From assembly GCF_001584325.1 (NCBI RefSeq), contig NZ_LSAZ01000002.1, positions 124,001-188,000 on the forward strand: a stretch of 64,000 nt of DNA. Direction: 5' to 3'. This document shows, in pieces, positions 17,438 through 26,661 of the stretch. The notes below the pieces were generated by a model. The model was not told where the DNA came from, did not search any database, and worked only from the letters and a program-made list of their open reading frames with translations. The position numbers and the translations under genes were made by a program. The stretch's first letter is position 1. The number at the start of each line of letters is the position of its first letter. The DNA is from Bacillus nakamurai. Lineage in GTDB: Bacteria; Bacillota; Bacilli; Bacillales; Bacillaceae.

Positions 17438-19768
17438 ATGAATACGATAAAAAGCCAGTGGAAAGAAATTGTAACCAGCAAGAAACTGTTGATCCCCATT
17501 ATTGCCATTTTATTTGTTCCTCTGATTTACAGCGGAGTGTTTTTAAAGGCGTACTGGGACCCGTACGGCACGGTGGATCAGCTGCCGGTTGTCGTTGTAA
17601 ACCAGGATAAAGGGTCAGATTATCAAGGGAAGCATCTTCAAATCGGTGATGACCTTATAAAAGAGTTAAAGAAAAATAAAAACTTTGATTGGCATTTTTC
17701 TAGCGATCTTGATCAATCGTTAAAGGACTTATTAAATGCTAAATATTATTTATTGGTCGAGATTCCCGAAGATTTTTCAAAAAACGCCAGCACCGTCATG
17801 GATAAAAATCCGAAGAAATTGGATTTGAAATATCATACGAATGCCGGTTCAAACTATGTCGGGGCAACAATCGGCGAAAAGGCGATCGACAAGCTGAAAG
17901 CCTCTGTTTCAAAAGAGGTGACTGAGCAATACGCCAAAGTGATTTTTGATAACTTTAAAGATATTGCCAAAGGTCTCGGCGACGCCAGCAGCGGCGCCAA
18001 AAAAATTAACGACGGCACGAAAAACGCCAAGGACGGCAGCGCCAAGCTGAAGGAAAATTTAGCGAAGCTGACCGAAAGCACCGCAACCATCAGTGATAAA
18101 ACAGCACAGCTGGCTGACGGAGCAGCGAAAGTGACAAGCGGAATTCAAACGCTTGACAGTTCTATCTCAAAACTGCAAAGCGCAAGCGCCGAAATCCAAG
18201 ATAAATCAGGGCAGATTGCTTCAGGCGGGGGCCAAGTGGCCAGCGGGCTGAAAACAAGCCTTGACGCACACAAACAGCTCCAGCAAAAGGTTCCTGACTT
18301 AACGAATGGATTAAGCGTGTTAAACAGCAAGGCGCAAGAGGTATCTCAAAAAGCAGCGGCATTTGAAGATGCCCTCAATTCTGTCAATCTCTCAGAAGTA
18401 GAAAAAGCAGTCCAGAATCTAGAGCAGACTGAAAAAGAAATGCAGCAGTTTAAAAAGCAGCTTTCTGATTTGAAAAACAGCCTCAGCGCACGGGATGACG
18501 CGGTGAAAAAGGTGATTCAGAACAGCGATTTCTTAACGGATGAACAAAAAACGAAACTGGTTCAGCTTCTGAATGAAAAGCTGCCTAAAGCTGACCTTCC
18601 TGATTTAGACCGGATCGTCAATCAGCTTCCGTCCGGAGGGGATATTCAGCTTCCGGATTTGTCAGACATCAAGAGTGCTTTGGGAGACGTAAAAGCGAAG
18701 GCAGAACAACTAAAAGCGCTGCCGCAGTCTACATCCAAACTGTATAATGGCGCCGCGGCGGTACAAAGCGCGATTGACCAGCTTACCGCAGGAACCGATA
18801 AACTGTACAACGGAGCTCAAACCGTCTTTGAAAGCCAAAACAAACTGACGGCAGGTATCGGCGAATATAACAGCAAATTCGCCCAGCTCAAAGCAGGTTC
18901 AGGAGAGTTAGTGTCAGGGAGCGGCAAAGTATCCGGCGGCTTATCGAAACTGCTGGACGCACAAAACAAAATTCATGAAGGATCATCCAAAATTGAACAA
19001 GGCCAAGAATCTCTCGGCACCGGCTTAAGCAAGCTTTTAGACGGCACCGGCGAATTATCCAGCCAGCTTAAGGACGCTGCGGATCAAACCGGAGATATTA
19101 AGGCGAATGACAAAAACTACAGCATGATCGCCGATCCGGTGAAAACGGATGAGAATGCGATCCATTCTGTGCCTAACTACGGGACGGGGCTGACGCCTTA
19201 TATTTTATCGATGGGCTTGTATGTCGGCGGATTGATGCTGACGGTTGTATTCCCGCTGAAAGAAGCGTCAGGCCGTCCGAGAAACGGATTTGAATGGTTC
19301 CTCAGCAAGTTCAGCGTTATTCTGCTTGTCGGGCTTATTCAATCGGTTATCGTGGCGACGGTTCTTTTAAAAGGAATCGGGCTTGACGTAGAAAGCACGT
19401 GGAGATTTTATCTCTTCACGATGATTACAAGCATCGCGTTCTTGTCCATGATTCAGCTCTTAGCGACAACGATGGGGAATCCGGGGCGCTTTATCGCTGT
19501 CATCATTCTGGTGCTCCAGCTCGGGGCAAGCGGCGGAACATTCCCGCTTGAGCTTCTGCCGGGATTCTATCAGGTCATCCACGGCGCATTGCCGATGACT
19601 TACAGCATCAACGGCTTCCGGGCCGTCATCTCAAACGGCGATTACAGCTACATGTGGCAGCAGGCATTTATTCTGCTTGGCATCGCTGTTGTGATGATAC
19701 TGCTCACTATTGTGTACTTTATCGTGCAAAGCAGAAAAGAAGACGCGGCGGAAGAACAGACAGCATAA
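17438..19768 (+). CDS. yhgE: YhgE/Pip-type membrane protein
   Basis: 776 residues. One N-terminal membrane helix (about 18-38), a very long extracytoplasmic helical region (about 60-560) with repeated heptad-like A/S/K/L-rich blocks such as KLxDGTxKLxxG, and six C-terminal helices (about 580-765). This is the architecture of the phage-infection protein (Pip)/ABC-2-related family; B. subtilis YueB, the SPP1 receptor, and ESX secretion components are related. ATG at 17438 has AGGAGG eight bases upstream; the frame from 17417 adds 7 residues only. Probably co-regulated by YhgD. Confidence 0.9.
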   Translation: MNTIKSQWKEIVTSKKLLIPIIAILFVPLIYSGVFLKAYWDPYGTVDQLPVVVVNQDKGSDYQGKHLQIGDDLIKELKKNKNFDWHFSSDLDQSLKDLLNAKYYLLVEIPEDFSKNASTVMDKNPKKLDLKYHTNAGSNYVGATIGEKAIDKLKASVSKEVTEQYAKVIFDNFKDIAKGLGDASSGAKKINDGTKNAKDGSAKLKENLAKLTESTATISDKTAQLADGAAKVTSGIQTLDSSISKLQSASAEIQDKSGQIASGGGQVASGLKTSLDAHKQLQQKVPDLTNGLSVLNSKAQEVSQKAAAFEDALNSVNLSEVEKAVQNLEQTEKEMQQFKKQLSDLKNSLSARDDAVKKVIQNSDFLTDEQKTKLVQLLNEKLPKADLPDLDRIVNQLPSGGDIQLPDLSDIKSALGDVKAKAEQLKALPQSTSKLYNGAAAVQSAIDQLTAGTDKLYNGAQTVFESQNKLTAGIGEYNSKFAQLKAGSGELVSGSGKVSGGLSKLLDAQNKIHEGSSKIEQGQESLGTGLSKLLDGTGELSSQLKDAADQTGDIKANDKNYSMIADPVKTDENAIHSVPNYGTGLTPYILSMGLYVGGLMLTVVFPLKEASGRPRNGFEWFLSKFSVILLVGLIQSVIVATVLLKGIGLDVESTWRFYLFTMITSIAFLSMIQLLATTMGNPGRFIAVIILVLQLGASGGTFPLELLPGFYQVIHGALPMTYSINGFRAVISNGDYSYMWQQAFILLGIAVVMILLTIVYFIVQSRKEDAAEEQTA

Positions 19769-19771
19769 GAA

Positions 19772-19806
19772 AAAAAGGCTTGAGCAAAACGCTCAAGCCT
19801 TTTTTG
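19772..19806. terminator. Bidirectional terminator between yhgE and fabHB
   Basis: Stem AAAGGCTTGAGC / GCTCAAGCCTTT with a 5-base loop and T-runs on both strands. Confidence 0.93.
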
Positions 19807-19836
19807 TGTCCAGTCCCTAGTGCCGCCCAAAGGGTA

Positions 19837-20814
19837 TTAAAACCCCCATTTCACCAACAGTCCCGTATACGTCAATCCTCCGCCAAATCCGAATAATACC
19901 AATGTTTCGCCTTCTGACAGTTTTCCTGCTTTTACACCTTCATCCAGTGCCAGAATAATAGAAACAGAGGAAGTGTTTCCGTAATATTCGACGCTTGTCA
20001 GCGTTCGGTCAGCCGGGAAAGGAATTTTTTCGCAGATGGATTCGATCATCCGCATATTGGCGCTGTGCGGAACAAACCAATCCACATCACCTTTAGAAAA
20101 ACCTGCTTTTTCTAAGAGGGCGTGAAATTCTTCGGGCACGGTTCTCACCGCCCATTTGTACACTTCACGTCCGTTTTGCACCATGTTTCCGCCGCCTTTG
20201 AGCGGCTTTCCGTTCAATTCATTGCGCAGTCCCTCGCGATACAGGACATCCGCGCCGCTTCCTGCCGTTCCTTGCACGGCCGCCAAAAACCCCGGTGAGG
20301 ATTCATCCCGTTCAACAAGCAGGGCGCCGGCTGCATCTCCGAAAAGGACACAGGTTGTCCGGTCGGTATAATCCGTTACTTTCGATAACGTTTCACCGGC
20401 GAGGACGATGATTTTTTTATGCGACCCGGCTGTAATTAATCCGTCAGCCAGCTGTAGCCCGTATGTCAGTCCAGCGCATGTGGCGTTAATATCGAGCGCC
20501 CCTGTATGCGGCCAGCCGAAATATGCCTGCACGCGGGCCGCAGTGCTGGGGAACGCATAGTCTGGTGTTGTAGTCGCGACTAGGATCATATCAACATCGT
20601 CAAGAATTCCGCTGTACCTTTCGGCAAGGTTTTTTACCGCTTCAATACATAAATCAGAGGTAAACTCATGCTCGCCGGCAATGCGTCTTTCTTTCATTCC
20701 GGTACGCTGAATGATCCATTCATCAGACGTATCCACGATACGTTCCAGATCTGCGTTTGTTAACCGGCGTTCCGGGACATATGTACCGATAGCTGTAATT
20801 TTTGATTTTGACAT
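19837..20814 (-). CDS. fabHB: Beta-ketoacyl-ACP synthase III FabHB
   Basis: 325-residue initiating condensing enzyme of fatty acid synthesis (acyl-CoA plus malonyl-ACP), the second FabH of B. subtilis (YhfB). The catalytic triad is complete: Cys113 in DINATCAGLTYG, His250 in FVPHSANMRM, Asn280 in YYGNTSSVS. ATG at 20814 is chosen because AAAGGAG is eight bases upstream; two in-frame starts just upstream are too close to it. A FapR operator-like sequence lies 35-56 bases upstream. Confidence 0.95.
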   Translation of the reverse strand: MSKSKITAIGTYVPERRLTNADLERIVDTSDEWIIQRTGMKERRIAGEHEFTSDLCIEAVKNLAERYSGILDDVDMILVATTTPDYAFPSTAARVQAYFGWPHTGALDINATCAGLTYGLQLADGLITAGSHKKIIVLAGETLSKVTDYTDRTTCVLFGDAAGALLVERDESSPGFLAAVQGTAGSGADVLYREGLRNELNGKPLKGGGNMVQNGREVYKWAVRTVPEEFHALLEKAGFSKGDVDWFVPHSANMRMIESICEKIPFPADRTLTSVEYYGNTSSVSIILALDEGVKAGKLSEGETLVLFGFGGGLTYTGLLVKWGF

Positions 20815-20836
20815 ATACATCACTCCTTTACATCAG

Positions 20837-20870
20837 ATTATAACATCAGGTATTAATACTTGGTACTAAT
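20837..20870 (-). promoter_or_regulatory. FapR operator and promoter of fabHB
   Basis: Reading the minus strand, ATTAGTACCAAG followed by TATTAATACC (20849-20870) matches the FapR inverted repeat TTAGTACCTRRTACTAA with a degenerate right arm. A TATAAT -10 element lies downstream at 20837-20842. fabHB is a known FapR (malonyl-CoA-responsive) target in B. subtilis. Confidence 0.75.
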
Positions 20871-20953
20871 TTATAACAAAAAACCAAGCAGCAGTGAATC
20901 ATCTGCCTGGTGAACATGAGAAATTTCTTTATAGAATATTTTGATGTGTGAAT

Positions 20954-21163
20954 CTACCAATCTCGGCGGCGGTGACAGCAGCATACATGATGCTTCCTCT
21001 CTCTTTTCTTGCAAGGGTCCTCTTCTCTTTTCTTTCTGCAAGGGTCTTTTTCTCTTTTTTTACGGCAGCAGAAGAAGTCATCATCAAACCAGTCCTCATC
21101 GAACCAATCGTCAAACCAGTCATCATCAAACCATTTCCGCTTATGAGATTTGCGGCAGCACAT
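20954..21163 (-). CDS. Cys/His- and Trp/Asp-rich mini-protein (YhfD-like position)
   Basis: 69 residues of extreme composition. After MCCRKSHKRK comes a repeated W-F-D-D segment (WFDDDWFDDWFDEDWFDDDF), a CC pair, then basic repeats RKKREKDPC / RKKREEDPC / KKRERK and a terminal HHVCCCHRRRDW. Nine cysteines in total. The start at 21163 has AAAGGAGG seven bases upstream, so translation is credible. The DNA itself is internally repetitive. Its position before yhfE suggests the small gene yhfD of B. subtilis, but I cannot confirm sequence identity. Metal binding or a spore-coat role are guesses only. Confidence 0.6.
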   Translation of the reverse strand: MCCRKSHKRKWFDDDWFDDWFDEDWFDDDFFCCRKKREKDPCRKKREEDPCKKRERKHHVCCCHRRRDW

Positions 21164-21284
21164 ACATATCCCTCCTTTCTCATGCTCCATTCATCTTATG
21201 AAACAAGTGGAGGAAAAGATTGGACGGGTTATGGATGAAAAGAGTATATTTTAAGGAGAATAAAATAGATAGGAGGAATGACCT

Positions 21285-22325
21285 GTGGCAGCTGTTCAAA
21301 AAACGATGGAATTGATTAAAGAGCTTGTGTCGATTCCGAGTCCGACGGGCAATACATATGAGGTAATAGAATATGTAGGGAACCTTTTAAAGGAGTGGGG
21401 CGTTCCGTCTTACAAAAACCGCAAAGGGGGCTTACTGGTGACTCTTCCCGGACGGAATAACAGACGGCACAGAATGCTGACGGCGCATGTTGATACACTT
21501 GGCGCGATGGTAAAGGAAATCAAAGCAGACGGCAGGCTGACAATTGATTTGATCGGCGGATTCCGCTACAACTCAATTGAAGGAGAATATTGTGAAATCC
21601 AAACAGTTTCAGGCAAAACATACACAGGGACCATTTTAATGCACCAGACGTCCGTGCATGTCTATAAAGACGCAGGCAAGACTGAACGGAATCAGGCCAA
21701 TATGGAAGTCCGCCTTGATGAGCCTGTAAGGACGAAGCAAGAGACAGCGGATCTCGGTATCAGAGTCGGTGATTTTATCTCGTTTGATCCGCGCGTGCAG
21801 ATTACGCCGAGCGGTTTTATCAAGTCCCGCCACCTTGATGATAAAGCCAGTGTGGCCCTGCTGCTAGAATTAATTCACCGCATCACATCAGAAAAAATCG
21901 AACTTCCGTATGCAACGCATTTTCTGATTTCAAATAATGAAGAAATCGGCTATGGAGGGAATTCCAACATTCCGCCTGAAACCGTTGAATATTTGGCGGT
22001 GGATATGGGGGCGATCGGAGACGGGCAGTCAACGGATGAATATACCGTTTCCATCTGCGTGAAGGATGCGAGCGGGCCGTACCATTATCAGCTCAGAAAA
22101 CATCTGACCGAGCTGGCAGAGCAGCACGGCATCGATTATCAGCTTGATATTTACCCGTATTACGGTTCTGACGCGTCAGCGGCCATCCGTTCGGGGCATG
22201 ACATCGTCCACGGCCTGATCGGCCCGGGGATCGACGCTTCGCACGCATTTGAACGCACGCACGAATCATCGCTCCGCAACACGGCGAAGCTGCTGTACCG
22301 CTACGTCCTGTCGCCGATGGTATGA
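21285..22325 (+). CDS. yhfE: M42 family glutamyl aminopeptidase-like YhfE
   Basis: 346-residue member of the M42 tetrahedral aminopeptidase family (often misnamed endoglucanase). Metal-binding residues are seen in AHVDTLGAM (His/Asp), SRHLDDKASV (Asp), NNEEIGYGGN (catalytic Glu-Glu) and the late His in GPGIDASHAFERTH. GTG at 21285 has AGGAGG eight bases upstream. Monocistronic, ending in a bidirectional terminator shared with gltT. Confidence 0.92.
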   Translation: MAAVQKTMELIKELVSIPSPTGNTYEVIEYVGNLLKEWGVPSYKNRKGGLLVTLPGRNNRRHRMLTAHVDTLGAMVKEIKADGRLTIDLIGGFRYNSIEGEYCEIQTVSGKTYTGTILMHQTSVHVYKDAGKTERNQANMEVRLDEPVRTKQETADLGIRVGDFISFDPRVQITPSGFIKSRHLDDKASVALLLELIHRITSEKIELPYATHFLISNNEEIGYGGNSNIPPETVEYLAVDMGAIGDGQSTDEYTVSICVKDASGPYHYQLRKHLTELAEQHGIDYQLDIYPYYGSDASAAIRSGHDIVHGLIGPGIDASHAFERTHESSLRNTAKLLYRYVLSPMV

Positions 22326-22361
22326 AAAAAGCCTGCGCGGATTTTCTCCGTGCAGGCTTTT
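22326..22361. terminator. Bidirectional terminator between yhfE and gltT
   Basis: Stem AAAAGCCTGC(g)CGG / CCG(t)GCAGGCTTTT with one mismatched pair and a 7-base loop. Confidence 0.9.
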
Positions 22362-22363
22362 GG

Positions 22364-23653
22364 TTAACCGGAAATGGTTGTATTTTGTTCTGTTTTAGAG
22401 AGGCTCATAATTTCCGCGCCTTTAGCGGCGTCGTATTGGCCTTCCCATTTTGACATCACAACAGATGCAAGCGCGTTTCCGGTCAGATTGACGACCGTAC
22501 GGGCCATATCCATAATCCGGTCAACACCGGCGATGAACGCAAGGCCTTCTGCAGGAACGCCGATTGTGCCGAGTGTTGCAAGCAGGACGACAAAAGAAGT
22601 CCCTGGCACAGCAGCCATTCCTTTCGATGTGACCATTAAGACAAGCACAAGTGTAATCTGGTGCCAAATGGTCAAGTCAATGTGGTATACCTGAGCGAGG
22701 AATAGGGCGGCAATTGATTGGTACAGCACAGATCCGTCTAAGTTAAAGGTATATCCGATCGGCACGACAAAGGACACGATGCCTTTCGGACATCCGATTT
22801 TCTCCATCTTCTCCATGACGCGGGGGAGTACGGTTTCGGAGCTTGACGTAGTGAACGCCAATAAAATTTCATCCTTCATGTAAGCGAGGAATTTGAAAAT
22901 GTTTACACCGGCAAGCTTTCCGACGATTCCGAATACGACAATGAGAAAGAAAGCAAGGGCTATATATACTAAGCCGACCAGTTTACCGAGTGAAAGCAGG
23001 GAGCTGAGGCCGAATTTGGAAACGGTAACACCAATAAGGGCAAAAACACCAAACGGCGCAACTTTCATGACTAGGTTTACAACATGGAACATCGCATGAG
23101 ATACACCTTCAAAAAAGGCCAATACCGGCTTTCCTTTTTCTCCGATAGCTGAGATACCGAGTGCAAACAGCACGGTGAAGCAAATAATAGCAAGAAGATC
23201 ACCTTCGGCCAATGACTGGAAGAAGTTTGTCGGTACAATATGCAGGAACGTTTCAGCGACAGATTTATTGCTTTGTTCCTTTTCTGTTTCAACATATTGG
23301 CTGATGTCTGTTTTTTGAGCTTCATGTATATTAACGCCTGCTCCCGGATGAAAAAGATTGGCCAGGGCCAGTCCAAGAATGATGGCGAAAGTAGTAATGA
23401 TCTCAAAATACAAAATCGTTTTGAAGCCGAGTTTTCCGACCTGTTTTCCGCTTCCTGCGCCGGCAACGCCGATGATTAAGCTGGAGACGACGATTGGAAT
23501 CACTATCATTTTGATTAAGCGTAAAAACAAATCGCCGACAGGCTGTAAATAAACAGGGATTGCGGGATTGCCATACCAGATGACACCGACTATGACCCCT
23601 AGTATGAGTCCGACGAAAATTTGCGTGGCTAATCCAAAGCGTAATTTTTTCAT
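22364..23653 (-). CDS. gltT: Proton/sodium-glutamate symporter GltT
   Basis: 429-residue DAACS-family carrier for glutamate/aspartate. The fold is recognisable by the serine-rich re-entrant hairpin AFTTSSSETVLPRVMEKM, the GYTFNLDGSVLYQ motif in helix 7, the second hairpin GTSFVVLLATLGTIGVP and the substrate helix MARTVVNLTGNALASVV. N-terminus MKKLRFGLATQIFVGLILG is as in B. subtilis GltT. The 3' end abuts the yhfE terminator. Confidence 0.95.
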   Translation of the reverse strand: MKKLRFGLATQIFVGLILGVIVGVIWYGNPAIPVYLQPVGDLFLRLIKMIVIPIVVSSLIIGVAGAGSGKQVGKLGFKTILYFEIITTFAIILGLALANLFHPGAGVNIHEAQKTDISQYVETEKEQSNKSVAETFLHIVPTNFFQSLAEGDLLAIICFTVLFALGISAIGEKGKPVLAFFEGVSHAMFHVVNLVMKVAPFGVFALIGVTVSKFGLSSLLSLGKLVGLVYIALAFFLIVVFGIVGKLAGVNIFKFLAYMKDEILLAFTTSSSETVLPRVMEKMEKIGCPKGIVSFVVPIGYTFNLDGSVLYQSIAALFLAQVYHIDLTIWHQITLVLVLMVTSKGMAAVPGTSFVVLLATLGTIGVPAEGLAFIAGVDRIMDMARTVVNLTGNALASVVMSKWEGQYDAAKGAEIMSLSKTEQNTTISG

Positions 23654-23837
23654 AGATTACCTCCCGAAGAAAAAAGTGCAATAAGCATCTTAAAAGATAG
23701 CTATTAGAACAAATTATAATAGAAAAGAAAACATTTCGTCTATAGTTAAATATAGATTGAAAATACTGAATAATGGAAATGATTCAGATGATTGCTAATA
23801 ATGGTGAATAACGCCCTATTCTGAAAGTATGATACCT

Positions 23838-23890
23838 GTGACAAAAAAAGGAACCGCACATACCGGGAATGTGCGGTTCCTTTTTGTCAC
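23838..23890 (-). terminator. Long inverted-repeat terminator after yhfH
   Basis: A near-perfect stem of about 22 base pairs (gtgacaaaaa...ggaaccgcacat against its complement) with a 7-base loop. It is unusually long for a terminator and includes the yhfH stop codon. T-rich on the minus strand. Confidence 0.8.
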
Positions 23891-24021
23891 ATATCCTTTA
23901 TTTTCAAGCAGTCGTCACACACATTGCCGTAGCACTCATGCTGCTCATCTATTTCTTTTCCGCATTCCGCGCACTTTTTACCGGGTAGATTTCTAAAAAA
24001 TTCAGTTATTTTATCCAACAT
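23887..24021 (-). CDS. yhfH: YhfH-family zinc-ribbon mini-protein
   Basis: 44 residues, too short for usual gene callers. MLDKITEFFRNLPGKK is followed by CAEC-GKEIDEQHECYG-NVCDDC: two CxxC pairs 20 residues apart with an extra Cys and His between, the signature of a single zinc ribbon. ATG at 24021 has AGAGGGAT upstream. Matches YhfH of B. subtilis in position and pattern. Function unknown. The rest of the 525-base gap between gltT and yhfI holds only promoters; nothing else was seen. Confidence 0.85.
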   Translation of the reverse strand: MLDKITEFFRNLPGKKCAECGKEIDEQHECYGNVCDDCLKIKDM

Positions 24022-24178
24022 ACCCATCCCTCTTTCGTTTTGTTTTCTTTATATTGTATTATAACAGTTTATAAAAATCAACGGCTGTTTTGACACAATG
24101 TTTAAAACATGCAATTTGAACGAAAAATAGGTATATTGGAGGAAAGGATCTATTCACAATAAACATTCGGAGGACAAT

Positions 24179-24913
24179 ATGAAAGTTACAGTTATTGGTT
24201 GTTACGGCGGGTTTCCGGCCGCAAATGAAGCAACGTCAGGTTATCTGTTTCAATCCGGCGGCTATTCTCTGCTTGTCGACTGCGGCAGTGCGGTATTATC
24301 AAAGCTGTTCGCCTTTGTGCCGGCAGAAGAGCTTGACGCCGTTATTTTGTCACATTATCACCATGATCATATCGCTGATATCGGGCCGCTTCAGTTCGCC
24401 AAGCAGGTTGGCTCTTTTCTCGGAAAGGGAACACACGCGCTGCCTATTTACGGGCATGACGCTGATATAGAACAGTTTCAGCGCCTTACATATAAAACGC
24501 ATACAAAAGGAATCGCCTATCAGCCTGAACAGCCGCTTTCTGCCGGGCCGTTCACCATTACATTTTTAAAGACGGTTCACCCGGCCGTCTGTTATGCCAT
24601 GCGGATTACTGACGGCTCGCATACTGTTGTGTACACGGCTGATTCAAGCTATCAGGATGCCTTCATCCCATTTGCGGAGAATGCCGACCTTTTAATCTGT
24701 GAGTGTAATTTTTATGCCCATCAAGACGGGACAAGCGCGGGTCATATGAACAGCATTGAAGCCGGACGCATCGCACAAGAGGCCGGCGCAGGGGAGCTGA
24801 TTCTCACGCATTTGCCGCACTTTGGGGAACATCACAAGCTGAGGGAAGAAGCAAAAACCGTGTTCGGCGGCGAAGTGAAAATCGCCTCTTCGGGGCTGAA
24901 GTGGGAGAAATAA
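24179..24913 (+). CDS. yhfI: Metallo-beta-lactamase-fold hydrolase YhfI
   Basis: 244 residues of the MBL/RNase Z-like fold. The metal site is ILSHYHHDHIADI (His59, His61, Asp63, His64), with further ligands in the YTADSSYQD and LTHLPHFGEH blocks. Start ATG with CGGAGGACAAT upstream. It lies 12 bases upstream of lplJ, so the two are translated from one transcript. Substrate unknown; cyclic phosphodiesters or tRNA ends are family options. Confidence 0.88.
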   Translation: MKVTVIGCYGGFPAANEATSGYLFQSGGYSLLVDCGSAVLSKLFAFVPAEELDAVILSHYHHDHIADIGPLQFAKQVGSFLGKGTHALPIYGHDADIEQFQRLTYKTHTKGIAYQPEQPLSAGPFTITFLKTVHPAVCYAMRITDGSHTVVYTADSSYQDAFIPFAENADLLICECNFYAHQDGTSAGHMNSIEAGRIAQEAGAGELILTHLPHFGEHHKLREEAKTVFGGEVKIASSGLKWEK

Positions 24914-24925
24914 AGGAGGAGCACC

Positions 24926-25921
24926 ATGTTATTTATTGATAATCAAAATCATTATGACCCGAGGATCAACCTCGCCATAGAAGAATATTGCGTGAAATAT
25001 CTTGACCCTGAACAGACGTACTTGCTGTTTTACGTCAATCAGCCGTCGATTATTATCGGAAAAAACCAAAATACGATAGAAGAAATTAATACGAAATACG
25101 TAGAGGATAACGGCATTATCGTCGTCCGCAGGCTGTCCGGAGGCGGTGCGGTCTACCATGACCTCGGAAACCTCAATTTCAGCTTTATTACAAAGGATGA
25201 CGGAGACAGCTTCCATAATTTTAAAAAATTCACCGAGCCTGTCATTCAAGCATTGCGCCAGCTCGGGGTGGAAGCGGAATTAAGCGGAAGAAACGATATC
25301 ATGGCAAACGGCAGAAAAATCTCAGGTAACGCCCAATTTTCGACGAAGGGACGGATTTTCAGCCATGGAACTTTGATGCTGGATTCCGCTATTGACCATG
25401 TTGTGTCAGCCCTGAAAGTGAAAAAAGACAAAATCGAATCAAAGGGCATCAAATCTATCAGAAGCCGTGTCGCCAATATCAGTGAGTTTCTTGACGACAA
25501 AATGACCGCAAATGAATTCAAAAACCATTTGCTTCGCCATATTTTCAACACGAATGATCTTGACGAGGTGCCTGAGTATAAATTGACGGAGGAAGACTGG
25601 AAGGTCATCAGAAAGATTTCCGAGGAGCGCTATCAAAGCTGGGACTGGAATTACGGCAGATCTCCGGCCTTTAACCTCCAGCACTCCAAGCGTTATCCGG
25701 TCGGATCGATTGATCTGCGTCTGGAAGTGAAAAAAGGAATGATCCGGGATTGCAAAATTTTCGGCGATTTCTTCGGCGCTAAAGACGTAAGTGAGCTCGA
25801 ACATGCCCTGACCGGAAAGCAATATGACAGGGCCGCCATTCGGGAGGCGTTAGCCGGGGTTGATCTGAAACAGTATTTCGGCAATATTGATCAAGAAGAT
25901 TTTCTTGAGCTGATTTATTAG
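24926..25921 (+). CDS. lplJ: Lipoate-protein ligase LplJ
   Basis: 331-residue ligase that activates free lipoate with ATP and attaches it to GcvH, E2 and related proteins. The lipoate-binding RRLSGGGAVYHDLGNLNF is at about 70-87 and the GRNDIMANGRKISGNAQ motif near 120-136. The C-terminal accessory domain (from about 250) is present, so it can probably act without a separate activating enzyme. It follows yhfI, with an AAAGGAGGAG ribosome binding site. Confidence 0.93.
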   Translation: MLFIDNQNHYDPRINLAIEEYCVKYLDPEQTYLLFYVNQPSIIIGKNQNTIEEINTKYVEDNGIIVVRRLSGGGAVYHDLGNLNFSFITKDDGDSFHNFKKFTEPVIQALRQLGVEAELSGRNDIMANGRKISGNAQFSTKGRIFSHGTLMLDSAIDHVVSALKVKKDKIESKGIKSIRSRVANISEFLDDKMTANEFKNHLLRHIFNTNDLDEVPEYKLTEEDWKVIRKISEERYQSWDWNYGRSPAFNLQHSKRYPVGSIDLRLEVKKGMIRDCKIFGDFFGAKDVSELEHALTGKQYDRAAIREALAGVDLKQYFGNIDQEDFLELIY

Positions 25922-26001
25922 AACATTTGCCAAACACATGATTTGAAAAGGCGTCCGTTTGTGTGAAATGATAGGAACACAATGAATAGGGAGGGATCAT
26001 G

Positions 26002-26646
26002 ATGAAAGTATTTCTAATCGGTGCGAACGGCCAGATCGGACAAAGATTGGCCGGGCTGTTTCAACAAGACGGCACACATACCGTCCGGGCAATGGTCAGA
26101 AAAGAAGAGCAAAAAGAAGCGCTTCAAGCTGCCGGAACGGAGGCCGTCACTGCGAATTTAGAAGGAAGCGCGGAGGATATCGCAAAAGCCGCACAGGGCT
26201 GCGACGCCGTTGTTTTTGCCGCGGGATCAGGAGGAAGCACGGGGTATGATAAAACGCTTTTAATTGATCTTGACGGAGCGGCGAAAGCCATAGAAGCGGC
26301 AAAGTCCGCCGGAATTGATCGGTTCGTGATGGTCAGTGCCCTCCAGGCCCATAACCGCGAAAATTGGAATGAATCTTTGAAGCCGTATTACGCCGCAAAG
26401 CATTATGCGGACAAAATTCTTGAAGCGAGCGGGCTGACGTATACGATTATCCGTCCCGGCGGGCTTTTGAATGATCCGGGCACGGGAATGGTTGCGGCGG
26501 CAGCCGATTTAGAAAGAGGGTCCATTTCAAGGGACGATGTCGCCCAAACGGTTCTCGCCTCTTTAGATGAGCCGAATACTCATGGCAAGGCGTTTGATCT
26601 GACGGCAGGCGGCACGCCGATAAAAGAAGCGCTGAAACAATTATAG
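26002..26646 (+). CDS. yhfK: NAD(P)-binding atypical SDR YhfK
   Basis: 214-residue NmrA/SDR-a5-like protein with the dinucleotide motif GANGQIGQRLAG at 7-18, an MVSALQAHNRENW block in the position of the active-site serine, YYAAKHYADK (Tyr-x3-Lys) and IIRPGGLLND. The second of two adjacent ATGs is chosen because GGGAGG is seven bases upstream. Substrate unknown; related proteins bind NADP and flavin or act in stress responses. Confidence 0.88.
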   Translation: MKVFLIGANGQIGQRLAGLFQQDGTHTVRAMVRKEEQKEALQAAGTEAVTANLEGSAEDIAKAAQGCDAVVFAAGSGGSTGYDKTLLIDLDGAAKAIEAAKSAGIDRFVMVSALQAHNRENWNESLKPYYAAKHYADKILEASGLTYTIIRPGGLLNDPGTGMVAAAADLERGSISRDDVAQTVLASLDEPNTHGKAFDLTAGGTPIKEALKQL

Positions 26647-26661
26647 TTTTCGGTTTTCCGG

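Noticed and set aside
18141-18362. Antisense frames inside yhgE
   Set aside because: They arise from the regular alanine/serine/lysine codon pattern of the coiled-coil region on the other strand.
20929-21238. Several overlapping plus- and minus-strand frames of 80-96 codons near fabHB
   Set aside because: All are readings of the same repetitive DNA as the Cys/Trp-rich mini-protein; only the minus-strand frame starting at 21163 has a proper ribosome binding site.
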